A stretch of 11,764 nucleotides of DNA from DAOTUB01 sp034437455 (lineage in GTDB: Bacteria; Chloroflexota; Anaerolineae; B4-G1), in the NCBI GenBank assembly GCA_034437455.1, contig DAOTUB010000088.1, positions 1 through 11,764 of the forward strand. Direction: 5' to 3'. The notes beneath the pieces were generated by a model, which worked only from the letters and a program-made list of their open reading frames with translations, ran no database searches and was not told the DNA's origin. The position numbers and the translations under genes were made by a program. This document shows positions 1-6,936 of this stretch, one piece after another (within the stretch, counting starts at the first letter, position 1; the number at the start of each line of letters is the position of its first letter).

Positions 1-283
1 GCCGAAGGCTCCTCAGCGGAGTTTTGCAAGCTCACACCTTTGCCCTCCCAGGAGATAGCATATCATCCCTGTTGCTAATTGGCAATGCTATTCGAGGTTG
101 TTAATGTTCAACCCTAATATACAAGCGGAGGCGCACGCTTTTTGCGCCGGAGTGTATCGAAACCAAGCGAGCGGGGCTATATGTACAACTCGCTTGGTCT
201 TGATACGTCTGGTTTCGAGAGGCTCAACCCAAGTTGCTCCTACTCGACCGGCGCTGAATTTGATCTCTGACGAGTTGCTTTCT
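1..283. other. Intergenic region rich in inverted repeats, no gene seen
   Basis: No credible coding region lies here. The stretch follows the stop codon of the large exported protein at 284. It contains several inverted repeats: TAGCAT (56-61) with ATGCTA (85-90), enclosing TTGC/GCAA; GGCGCA (130-135) with TGCGCC (143-148); ACCAAGCGAG (162-171) with CTCGCTTGGT (189-198); TCGAAACCA (157-165) with TGGTTTCGA (210-218); and CAAC/GTTG (225-236). It is more AT-rich than the genes. It probably carries transcription termination signals for the minus-strand operon, and possibly repeat remnants or a structured RNA. Confidence 0.6.
162..198 (-). terminator. Candidate terminator hairpin of the left operon
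   Basis: A perfect 10-bp inverted repeat, ACCAAGCGAG (162-171) and CTCGCTTGGT (189-198), has a 17-nt loop. On the minus strand it lies about 85 nt after the stop codon of the last gene of the operon, and the stem is followed by a short T-rich run (TTTCGAT). The distance from the stop, the long loop and the weak T tract make termination likely but not certain. An alternative pairing (157-165 with 210-218) competes for the same bases. Confidence 0.35.
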
Positions 284-3200
284 TCAATTCCTCAAAACGA
301 GCGGCAGATAGATGCTGTAAGATGGACCAGGCGGTTCGTCGTTGACGATGAACACCTCCTCGCCGATCAGTGTCACGGTGTTGCCGCGTGGCTCTCCCCC
401 GACGGCCAGCAGATTGATCGCTACCTCGTCGGCCAACCCCTCCCACCGCCCCTCGTGCGCCGTCAGGCTGAGCATCGAAAAGTCCTCGTGGAGCGCCTTG
501 GCGTCGTAAGTTATCGTAAAGACACCGCTTGCTTCTGGCGCGACGCTGCCTTGCCCCATCACTACGCCCTTGTCGTGGATGGTGTAGTGGACGGCGCTCG
601 TCCCCCCCGGAGCGATTCCCTGGATGTGGATCGGCTCGATCCCTCCCTCGGGCCAGGCGATAAAGCCGGGCTGCGGCGAAGAGACATACAGCCGGGGCGA
701 GCCTGGTTCGACGACGTAGAACTCGTACCGGCCCGTCGTGCCCATCACCGTGCCGGTGTTGTGACTCGTGGGAGCGGCGGCGTAAGCCAGGGGCCGGTCG
801 TGAAGCACGTGCACGTCCACCGTCCAGCGGCCCGGCTCGGTGGCGATGAAGTCGAACGTGGGATCGTAAACCCAGCCGATCTTGTTGGCGCGGAAAGTGC
901 GGGTGTACACCTCGTCGATGGGCGAGGTGATCGTCACGCTGACGCGGCTATCGAGCGGCGGCCCCACGTGACCGGAGAAGGCCACCACGTCGCCCATCTC
1001 CAGGACGTCGCCGGGACGCACTCCCTTGGGCAGAAAGAGCACGTCAATTTCCTGCACCTCGCCCTGAACAGTCATCGTCAGGATCGGCCCGCCGTCTATA
1101 CTGGCGCCGTTGGCGCCTCGGAAGGGCGGCGTGATGCGCGCGCCCACCGGGTCATCTTGGGGCAGCAACACCCACAGCGAGCTATAGATGGCGTACTCGT
1201 TGATGGGGTCGGTGTCGGTGATGGTGCGCAAGACCGCCCCGCCGAACTCCCACTTGATGTCGCCCGGATGGTCGCCGTCGGCCGGCTCGCCGATCTGGTA
1301 GCCATAGGTATCGTCAAAGCGCCAGTAGGCGGTGCCCATGCCGTCCTCGGAGAGAATCTCACGCACCCGCACGTCGGGCCGCTCGGAGGAGCCGTACCAG
1401 TAACCCCACAGGTCGATCTCCTCGGGGGCCACGGCGGCGTCGATGCCGCTCCTGGTGGTGATAAAGAGCGGCGCCTCGCCCACCGCGATGCGTTTGTCAA
1501 GCCCTTCTGCTGTACAGTCCATCGGCGGCCAGCGGAAGCAGTTGTCCGCTCGGGAAAAGTGATCGCGCAGCGTGTCATAGATCGTCTCGCTGGCGCCGGT
1601 CAGATCTTTGACGGTGATAATGGTGTGAATCGAGTCGCCAGGCAAGCCGTCTGGGGTTTCGTCCCCCCAGTGAACGTCGCCGCTGAAATAGGGGTAGTAG
1701 ACCTCGAGCGCATCCTTGAGCTTGGACGACGGCAGGTTGATCACCTCGAACCAGGCGGGCATGTCGTCAATCGTATCGTCCTTGTAGTCCACTCCCCGTC
1801 GGCCGTGGGCTTCCATCATGGGATTCAGCCCTTCGACCACGTTGCCCCAGGTCATGGACCCAGCCCACAGAGTACCGTCGGGGGCCTCGTAAAAGGCCGA
1901 ATAGTCCAGGCGGAACTCGCCAGGGGAATCCAGGCGGATTTCGATCCCGGCCGGCGGCTGAAAGTAACCGAAGCGATTGGCCTGACCGGCGATGGTCCCC
2001 GTGATCACTTGACCTGGGTCGGAGTGAGGTATATGGGTCAGATGAATGTGCACCTCGGCGGGGACAGGCGGGAAGATGTGCAGCCCTGGCATAACGGCGT
2101 CCCCTTGCGCGTAGGGCGTGGTGGGCAGCTGGCCCGGATCCAAGTCGAGGACACGGGCCACGGTCACGTCGTAGACGCCCTGAACGCTGTACGCATTCCC
2201 GTACACGTCCTCCACCTCGCCCCACACGGCAATGACGTGGGGGCCGTACTGGTCAAAGGTATAGGCGAACGGTTCGTCCATCGTCGCCAACTGGTAGATG
2301 TCGCCGATGTAACCGGTCGCCTCGTCAATGTCGTTTCCGCCGGGCGTGGTGGGGGTGCGCACGGAGGATTGGTTGACGGTCGCCGGACCGAGTTGGTCCA
2401 CGCCGCCGCCTGGCTTGATCACCTCGACAATCAACTGGCCCGATGGCAGAGCCAGGGGGATGTGCGGCTGGTTCGGCAGACGGCGCTCGGTGCCCGAAAC
2501 CCAGTAGGATTCAGGCTCCAATTGGTAGACGAGCGGCTCCCCCGTCCGCTCATCCAGGCGGGGGATGACGACTTGGTGCGGCGGGAACACAACCCGCGTG
2601 GACAGAGCGTAATCCCCCATATCTTCCCGAGCACCCACCCCTCGATAGCCGTTGACGGGATAGTTGCTCAGCAACGTCCAGGGGATGTGCGGTGGGGCAG
2701 GCTCCCCCACCCTGAACGACGGCAGGCCAAAGAGCGTCTCGAAATTGCTGTACCAGACTTTGACGATCGGCACGTCCTGGCTGTAGGGAACGTCGATGCC
2801 GAGGAACAACGCTTCTGGGCGGTAGATGCCGTCGGGCAGCGTGATCGGCACGGTTACCGAAAACGCCAGGTCTCCCTCAAAGGAATGATCGCTGACACAA
2901 GTCATCGAGGTCAGGTGTGTCGCGGTCTGCGCATCCCAGAACTCGCCGCTTGCTTCGTGCTCGATGGGCAGGCCGGTGGAGGTAAAGAGGAAGGAATTGA
3001 ACCAGTTGCCCCAGGGGAGGGGACGGCCATCTGCATCGAACAGGTATCGCAGGCCGATCCCGAATGCCGTCACCTGATACGTGGGCGTCCCCGTGCAGGT
3101 AATGGCCGGCGACGTGACCCGCACCTTCGCAGTGACCGTGATCGACTGGCCTCGCTGCGCCGTGAGCCCTTCGGCTTGGCCCAGGACAGGCCCCGGCGGC

Positions 3201-3829
3201 GGTTCGCCGGGAGGAACCTGGAGCGTGCCCGTCATCGCCCACCCCACCCATCGCTTGACCGTCTCGCCCGCAAAGGCGCTGGCGGCGTAAAAGGGCTGGC
3301 TCTCCCCATCGCCCGCAGACGGCCTGCCGACGTATAGGATCGCGCCCGGCAGCGGATTCAGATTGTCCGTCGTCGCGTCCGAGACTTTGGTCTGCCCATC
3401 CTCCCAGAAAAGTCGCACGCGGAGCCCCTGGGGATCATACTTGATCAACAGCGACGACCCCGGCGGGGCATAGAGACCGGTCGCGAACGCGCCGTTGGCG
3501 TCGGACGTGGTCGTGATAAAGTTGCGCGCGCTCAGGTTGATGACGATCACGGATGAATTCGGCCCGACGGCGTCCGCCGCGCCGGTGACGGTGGCGTATC
3601 CATCGACGTCAGGGTCTCTGACGGTGATCTTGCTGACGTCGGGGGGCGTGGTCGGAAAGGGTTGAGGGATCGCAGTGGGCGCGGCTTGAGGGACGAGTTC
3701 CCGAGGCTCCGGCAGCGCCCCATCCGCCCGGAGCGTCGGACGGGTTACCAGGCACAAAAAGCCGCACAGCAGGCCAATACCACCGATGAGCAAAAGCCGC
3801 TTGTCGAACATCCAGGTTTTCAGTTGCAT
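284..3829 (-). CDS. Large exported beta-rich protein with C-terminal IYLPLVLRN tag, function unknown
   Basis: This 1181-residue protein has no function I can recognise. It begins with a basic stretch and a hydrophobic segment at about residues 11-28, a signal peptide or membrane anchor. A proline-rich linker follows (about 38-64), then an Ig-like or carboxypeptidase-regulatory-like segment (about 68-135) with the pattern GYATVTGAAD...SDANGAF. The rest is rich in Gly, Pro, Asp and aromatic residues in alternating beta patterns, typical of extracellular multidomain proteins. I see no CXXCH, protease or hydrolase motif. It ends IYLPLVLRN directly before the stop, after a Pro/Gly-rich linker. I know this tag from exported Chloroflexota proteins and infer a sorting or anchoring role. 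The start is well supported: AGGAGG (3835-3840) lies 5 nt before the ATG and overlaps the stop codon of the upstream cytochrome gene, with 10 nt between the genes. Co-transcription with the propeller/cytochrome gene suggests a shared cell-surface role. Confidence 0.85.
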   Translation of the reverse strand: MQLKTWMFDKRLLLIGGIGLLCGFLCLVTRPTLRADGALPEPRELVPQAAPTAIPQPFPTTPPDVSKITVRDPDVDGYATVTGAADAVGPNSSVIVINLSARNFITTTSDANGAFATGLYAPPGSSLLIKYDPQGLRVRLFWEDGQTKVSDATTDNLNPLPGAILYVGRPSAGDGESQPFYAASAFAGETVKRWVGWAMTGTLQVPPGEPPPGPVLGQAEGLTAQRGQSITVTAKVRVTSPAITCTGTPTYQVTAFGIGLRYLFDADGRPLPWGNWFNSFLFTSTGLPIEHEASGEFWDAQTATHLTSMTCVSDHSFEGDLAFSVTVPITLPDGIYRPEALFLGIDVPYSQDVPIVKVWYSNFETLFGLPSFRVGEPAPPHIPWTLLSNYPVNGYRGVGAREDMGDYALSTRVVFPPHQVVIPRLDERTGEPLVYQLEPESYWVSGTERRLPNQPHIPLALPSGQLIVEVIKPGGGVDQLGPATVNQSSVRTPTTPGGNDIDEATGYIGDIYQLATMDEPFAYTFDQYGPHVIAVWGEVEDVYGNAYSVQGVYDVTVARVLDLDPGQLPTTPYAQGDAVMPGLHIFPPVPAEVHIHLTHIPHSDPGQVITGTIAGQANRFGYFQPPAGIEIRLDSPGEFRLDYSAFYEAPDGTLWAGSMTWGNVVEGLNPMMEAHGRRGVDYKDDTIDDMPAWFEVINLPSSKLKDALEVYYPYFSGDVHWGDETPDGLPGDSIHTIITVKDLTGASETIYDTLRDHFSRADNCFRWPPMDCTAEGLDKRIAVGEAPLFITTRSGIDAAVAPEEIDLWGYWYGSSERPDVRVREILSEDGMGTAYWRFDDTYGYQIGEPADGDHPGDIKWEFGGAVLRTITDTDPINEYAIYSSLWVLLPQDDPVGARITPPFRGANGASIDGGPILTMTVQGEVQEIDVLFLPKGVRPGDVLEMGDVVAFSGHVGPPLDSRVSVTITSPIDEVYTRTFRANKIGWVYDPTFDFIATEPGRWTVDVHVLHDRPLAYAAAPTSHNTGTVMGTTGRYEFYVVEPGSPRLYVSSPQPGFIAWPEGGIEPIHIQGIAPGGTSAVHYTIHDKGVVMGQGSVAPEASGVFTITYDAKALHEDFSMLSLTAHEGRWEGLADEVAINLLAVGGEPRGNTVTLIGEEVFIVNDEPPGPSYSIYLPLVLRN
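3167..3190. repeat. Possible decayed copy of a CTTCGGCTTxGCTCAGGACAGG-type short repeat inside a gene
   Basis: The plus-strand bases 3167-3190 closely resemble the widespread short repeat I recall as CCCTTCGGCTTCGCTCAGGACAGG, with about two differences in the middle. The copy sits in frame in the large exported protein, where it encodes roughly PVLGQAEG (about residues 214-221) in a Pro/Gly-rich linker. A chance match in GC-rich DNA is possible. The consensus is from memory and was not searched. Confidence 0.3.
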
Positions 3830-3834
3830 GTTGA

Positions 3835-3840
3835 CCTCCT
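3835..3840 (-). promoter_or_regulatory. Strong ribosome binding site overlapping the upstream stop codon
   Basis: The minus strand reads TAAGGAGGTCAACATG: the TAA stop of the cytochrome gene runs directly into AGGAGG, 5 nt before the ATG of the large exported protein. This fixes the start at 3829 and suggests coupled translation of the two exported proteins. Confidence 0.8.
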
Positions 3841-5786
3841 TAAGGCAAAGCCAGTAAAAAAGCGATCAAATCCGCCAGTTTGTTTTCCGTCAGATGTGAG
3901 GTGACGCCATGCTCGTCGTTCGGGTTGGCGATGGTCAGCACGTCGCGCATGGTGGCCGCGCTGCCATCGTGCAGGTAGGGCGCGCTGTCGTAGAGAAAGC
4001 GGAGCGTGGGGGTATCGATCAGAGGGCCAAACCACTCGCTAGGGCTATCTGCGGTACCCACGTCGTGGACTTGCAGATCGGTGTACAACGGCGCGGGATG
4101 GCAAGCGGCGCATCCGGTCTCGGCTGATTCAAAGATCGCCTTGCCGCGCTGCTCGGCGGGCGTCAGGGTGTGGGTCCGCTCTGGCGCGGCCAGGCTGTCG
4201 ATAAAGGCGGCCAGGCAGTCCAGGTCGTAGGAGCGGCCCTGGTTCGGCGTGCCCAGCGTGGGATGCATCTCGCCCTGGATCAAGCCGGCGCCAAACTGCT
4301 CAAAACGGACACTGAACTCGCTATCAGCGGACTCGTCCCACTCGGCAGACCAGCGCAGGGGGTAGGTCTCGATCATTCCTAGCAGACTGGTGGTGTTGCG
4401 GGTGATGACGGCTCCCGGCGGCGCCTCTCCAATGAACTGCAAGAGCCACGTGCGCCCATCGTGCTCCCCCTCGACGTGGCAGGTGTTGCAACTGATCCAG
4501 GCCGCCTGGGCCAGATCGGACCGGGCGCTGGAGTGATAGAGCCGCTTGCCGTGCAATAAAATCGGCGGCAGGGGAATATCGGTGACGGTGAGTACGTCGG
4601 TCACAGTATACGCGCCAGCGTCGATCACGCTGACCGTGCCCGCCAGCGTGTTGTTCACGTAAGCCATGCTCCCATCGGGGCTGAGCACAATGCCGCGTGG
4701 GTTGTCGCCCACAAAGATGTGCGCCACGCGGCTCGGCCGGCTCGGATCGCTGATGTCGAGCACCGAGACGTCGTTGCTCCCCGCGTTGACCACCCACAAC
4801 TCTGTGTCGTCCCTGGCGAGGGCTACGTCCCACGGGAGGCCCACGGGTTGATCTCGCTCCGGTAAGGGAATATGCTCCGAGGTCTGGTGGCTGTTCGTCG
4901 CCAGGTTGAGCACCGAGACCTTGGGAAAGACGGTGGTATCGAACTGAGTGTTGAGTCCCAAACCGTTAGCCATCGTCTGCGGCAGGTAGGCGCGGGTTCC
5001 GGCTCCGTTGACGACGACGGCGGGAGCAGGGGCGACATTGGGCCAGGTGGTAATGCGTGATGAGGGCAACCTCTGGTTGCTTGGCGTAATGCGTATTGCG
5101 TGTTGCGTAACTTGTGGTTTGAGGATCAAGGGGAGGTAGAGGGTGAAGGGTTGGACGGGCAGGACAGTCACTTCGCCGCTGAGGAGGTGGGTGACGAGGA
5201 GGCGGCGACTGTCGGGAGTAAAGGCCAGGCCGTGAGGACGGTCGGCGACGGCGGTGGTGGAGAGAGTGCGCAGGGCGGCGGCGTCGAGGAAGCGCACCCG
5301 ATCGTCGCCCATCTCGGCGACCGCGATGAAGCGGCCATCCGGCGAAACAGCCACGCCCACCGGACGGTCGCCCACGGCCACCTCGGTCACGACGGTGTGG
5401 GCGCTCAAATCGATCACCGAGAGATCGTCCGATCCCTGGTTGGCTACGTAGGCAGTCGCGCCATCCGGTGCGACGGCCACGCTGCGCGGGTTTACGCCAA
5501 CGGCAAGTTCGGCGACGACCGTATTGCTGATCGTGTCCACCAGCGTGAGCGAGTTGGAATCGGGGTTGACGACCATCAACGTATCGCCGTCGGGGGTGAC
5601 GGCGATGGCGGAGCTGGACCACTTTTGAGAAACGTCAGAAAATGCGGCAGCCTCTGGCAAAGCGGCGCTGTGGGCGCCAACGAGGCCGAGCAGGACAAAC
5701 AGCAGCAACAAGGCCCCCAGGCCAGCGACCAGTCGATGCCATCTTTTGTCAATCGCGAGCGCAATGTTCACAATAGCGTTGACCAC
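3840..5786 (-). CDS. Exported seven-repeat YVTN beta-propeller fused to a two-heme cytochrome c (MauG/CCP-like) domain
   Basis: The protein has 648 residues from the GTG at 5786. A basic N-terminus (DKRWHR) and a hydrophobic segment (about 19-38) make a signal peptide. Seven YVTN-like repeats follow, each with a PDG or similar turn: four at about 58-211 and three at about 253-402, enough for a whole propeller. Between repeats 4 and 5 lie YLPLILK (217-223) and a segment encoded by a short DNA repeat (226-249). The C-terminal part has two c-type heme sites, CNTCH (433-437) and CAACH (559-563), and ends like MauG/cytochrome c peroxidase relatives (DTPTLRFLYDSAPYLHDGSA). Heme attachment occurs outside the cytoplasmic membrane, so a role in extracytoplasmic electron transfer or peroxidase-like chemistry is likely; the substrate is unknown. 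Start choice: the frame stays open to an ATG at 5876, but that overlaps the upstream gene by 128 nt. The GTG at 5786 has AAGGGA 4 nt upstream, and the GTG at 5771 is an alternative. The gene overlaps the methyltransferase end by 38 nt and is followed 10 nt later by the large exported protein. Confidence 0.85.
   Translation of the reverse strand: MVNAIVNIALAIDKRWHRLVAGLGALLLLFVLLGLVGAHSAALPEAAAFSDVSQKWSSSAIAVTPDGDTLMVVNPDSNSLTLVDTISNTVVAELAVGVNPRSVAVAPDGATAYVANQGSDDLSVIDLSAHTVVTEVAVGDRPVGVAVSPDGRFIAVAEMGDDRVRFLDAAALRTLSTTAVADRPHGLAFTPDSRRLLVTHLLSGEVTVLPVQPFTLYLPLILKPQVTQHAIRITPSNQRLPSSRITTWPNVAPAPAVVVNGAGTRAYLPQTMANGLGLNTQFDTTVFPKVSVLNLATNSHQTSEHIPLPERDQPVGLPWDVALARDDTELWVVNAGSNDVSVLDISDPSRPSRVAHIFVGDNPRGIVLSPDGSMAYVNNTLAGTVSVIDAGAYTVTDVLTVTDIPLPPILLHGKRLYHSSARSDLAQAAWISCNTCHVEGEHDGRTWLLQFIGEAPPGAVITRNTTSLLGMIETYPLRWSAEWDESADSEFSVRFEQFGAGLIQGEMHPTLGTPNQGRSYDLDCLAAFIDSLAAPERTHTLTPAEQRGKAIFESAETGCAACHPAPLYTDLQVHDVGTADSPSEWFGPLIDTPTLRFLYDSAPYLHDGSAATMRDVLTIANPNDEHGVTSHLTENKLADLIAFLLALP
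5051..5110. repeat. Short repeat element of GCGTNNT heptamers plus hairpin, inserted in frame in the propeller gene
   Basis: Four consecutive 7-nt units run from 5084: GCGTAAT, GCGTATT, GCGTGTT and GCGTAA(c). A related unit, AATGCGTGAT, lies at 5052-5061. Between them is a hairpin, GCAACC (5066-5071), loop TCT, GGTTGC (5075-5080). This low-complexity pattern is unlike the surrounding gene and resembles intergenic repeats of Chloroflexota-type genomes. It is read through in frame on the minus strand as residues 226-249 of the propeller protein and introduces no stop. Confidence 0.7.
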
Positions 5787-6282
5787 CGTTTCCCTTGTAA
5801 GGAAAGAGTGCCGGAACATACTGGCGATATGTTTCGTATTCTCGACCGAATTCCTGAACCAATCCTTGCTCCTCAATGGGAACCACGGAATGGGAGGCGA
5901 TGAAGGTCAGAATCCACGGAATGAGAAACAAGAGATCCGCAGACCAGATGATGAACAACGGAGGGATTGTGATCAGGAGAGTGGAGTAGAGCGGATGTCT
6001 TACATACGCAAAAGGTCCGTGCGTGACCAATTCATTGCTCCCATTTAACAAGTTGGTCTCGATCAGATTGAGCGAGCGATTGAACCAGATCATACCCCAA
6101 AGGCATGCAGCGACGCAGGGAATCGTCAGGAAAATTCGCGCCTCAAAGGTTAGTGGAATGGGAAAAGAGAGCCATCGTTGAATTATCAAGGTCAATCCCT
6201 CAAGGAGAAGACCGATCAGAAGTAAAAGCGGGCCTACGCCCAGCAGATTCTCAAGCCTTCTCAACAGTGAAAGCACTCTCAA
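5749..6282 (-). CDS. Isoprenylcysteine carboxyl methyltransferase / phospholipid methyltransferase family membrane protein
   Basis: A 177-residue integral membrane protein with hydrophobic segments at about 14-36, 48-66 and 101-130 (the last probably a helical hairpin). The family signature is clear: ELVTHGPFAYVRHPLYS (84-100), then a conserved acidic region, EEQGLVQEFGREYETYRQY (137-155), ending in VP. These are the SAM-binding and catalytic parts of the ICMT/PEMT superfamily, which methylates isoprenoid-linked, lipid or small hydrophobic substrates at the membrane; the substrate here cannot be told. Relatives usually end just after the VP motif, so the last 15 or so residues are an unusual tail, and that tail overlaps the next gene. 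The start is a TTG at 6282, supported by AGAGGA (6288-6293) 5 nt upstream, which overlaps the stop of the acetyltransferase gene. A GTG two codons later is the alternative. Confidence 0.85.
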   Translation of the reverse strand: MRVLSLLRRLENLLGVGPLLLLIGLLLEGLTLIIQRWLSFPIPLTFEARIFLTIPCVAACLWGMIWFNRSLNLIETNLLNGSNELVTHGPFAYVRHPLYSTLLITIPPLFIIWSADLLFLIPWILTFIASHSVVPIEEQGLVQEFGREYETYRQYVPALFPYKGNGGQRYCEHCARD

Positions 6283-6287
6283 TGGTT

Positions 6288-6293
6288 TCCTCT
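6288..6293 (-). promoter_or_regulatory. Ribosome binding site supporting the TTG start of the methyltransferase
   Basis: The minus strand reads TAAGAGGAAACCATTG. AGAGGA lies 5 nt before the TTG at 6282 and partly overlaps the TAA stop of the acetyltransferase gene. No ATG lies nearby in this frame, so the site decides the start. Confidence 0.6.
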
Positions 6294-6835
6294 TACTTCC
6301 ACTCCCGCCTCAGCAGCCCATACAACAGCATATCGTGCCGCTTGCCATCCCGCTGTAGGAACTCGCGGAACACGCCTTCGTACTGAAAGCCGAGCTTCTC
6401 GAAGAGAGCGATGGAGCGTTCGTTGTAACTGAAAATTGTCGCCGTAATGCGGTGCAGGCTGGTCTCATCAAAGGCAAAGGCAAGCGTGAGCCGCGCCGCC
6501 TCGTAGCCGTATCCTTGGCCCCAGTTGGCCCGATCGCCGATGGCGATGCTGAACCCGCTCACGCCGTGCGGCCAAAAGATGCCGTCCAACTCAGTGTACC
6601 CGATTAGCTCACCGCTGTCAAGCAGGCGCACCGCGAACGTGACGGTGTTCTCTGCTTTCTCCAATCCTTCCAGCCATTTCCTCAATCCAGTCTCCGATTT
6701 TGGGCGGGCCAGGCGTGCATCGTACAGCCGCAGAAACTCGGTGTCCTCGTACCAACGGGCGATGGTCGGAATATCGTCCGAGGTCAAAGCGTTCAGTTGA
6801 ATCCGATCACCGCGCAAAAGATTTGTAAGCATCAT
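6293..6835 (-). CDS. GNAT family N-acetyltransferase (RimJ/RimL-like)
   Basis: A 180-residue soluble protein of the usual length for the RimJ/RimL-type branch of GNAT acetyltransferases, which transfer the acetyl group of acetyl-CoA to a protein N-terminus or small-molecule amine. The acetyl-CoA binding motif A is visible as NWGQGYGYEAARL (104-116), and motif B as NERSIALFEKLGFQYEGVFRE (about 138-158). The N-terminal RGDRIQLNALTSDD and the central SGELIGY strand also fit. The acceptor cannot be predicted. The start is one of two adjacent ATG codons (6835 or 6832); AAGGA (6842-6846) lies 6 nt upstream. It appears to be the first gene of the left operon, and the methyltransferase follows after 10 nt. 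Its role in the operon is unclear; it may simply share the promoter. Confidence 0.9.
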   Translation of the reverse strand: MMLTNLLRGDRIQLNALTSDDIPTIARWYEDTEFLRLYDARLARPKSETGLRKWLEGLEKAENTVTFAVRLLDSGELIGYTELDGIFWPHGVSGFSIAIGDRANWGQGYGYEAARLTLAFAFDETSLHRITATIFSYNERSIALFEKLGFQYEGVFREFLQRDGKRHDMLLYGLLRREWK

Positions 6836-6851
6836 CTCTCATCCTTCTTGT

Positions 6852-6880
6852 ATAATATATCTACAGTTCCGGCTTGACTA
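6852..6880 (-). promoter_or_regulatory. Candidate promoter of the left operon
   Basis: On the minus strand, TAGTCA (6880-6875, four of six matches to the -35 consensus) and TATTAT (6857-6852, five of six to the -10) are separated by 17 nt. The -35 box overlaps that of the divergent plus-strand promoter. The predicted start of transcription, near 6845, would give a very short leader with the ribosome binding site at its 5' end, which weakens the call. Confidence 0.35.
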
Positions 6881-6901
6881 GCACACTAGACGCGATATAA
6901 T
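6874..6901 (+). promoter_or_regulatory. Promoter of the UPF0175/PIN pair, near consensus
   Basis: TTGACT (6874-6879) and a perfect TATAAT (6896-6901) are separated by 16 nt, predicting a transcript start near 6908 and a leader of about 29 nt to the ATG at 6937. The spacer contains the inverted repeat CTAG-CACA-CTAG (6878-6889), placed where a repressor would block the promoter. Autoregulation by the antitoxin complex is common for such pairs, so this is a candidate operator. Confidence 0.65.
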
Positions 6902-6924
6902 AAACCTGTGATGTGCAAGTTGAA

Positions 6925-6930
6925 CGGGGG
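6925..6930 (+). promoter_or_regulatory. Ribosome binding site setting the UPF0175 start
   Basis: CGGGGG lies 6 nt before the ATG at 6937. A GTG at 6913 is in the same frame but has no purine-rich site at a suitable distance, and it falls only about 5 nt after the predicted transcript start. The ATG is therefore preferred. Confidence 0.5.
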
Positions 6931-6936
6931 CATACA

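Noticed and set aside
98..3337. A 1079-codon open frame on the plus strand, antisense to the large exported protein
   Set aside because: Long antisense frames are common in GC-rich genes. The translation is rich in Arg, Gly, His and Val without recognisable domains, whereas the minus-strand frame has a signal peptide, a strong ribosome binding site and a known C-terminal tag.
3760..3768. Cysteine in GLLCG near the N-terminus of the large exported protein considered as a lipobox
   Set aside because: The residue before the Cys is Leu rather than Gly, Ala or Ser, so lipoprotein processing is not supported.
5084..5110. Heptamer array considered as a CRISPR-like repeat
   Set aside because: The units are only 7 nt with no spacers, so it is a tandem repeat, not a CRISPR array.
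5787..5876. N-terminal extension of the propeller-cytochrome protein to the ATG at 5876
   Set aside because: It would overlap the methyltransferase by 128 nt and place about 48 residues before the signal peptide core. The later GTG starts give a normal signal peptide.
5100..5903. A 267-codon plus-strand frame opposite the propeller gene
   Set aside because: Its low-complexity sequence mirrors the repeats of the real gene. It has no domain, and it covers a clear signal peptide and YVTN repeats on the other strand.
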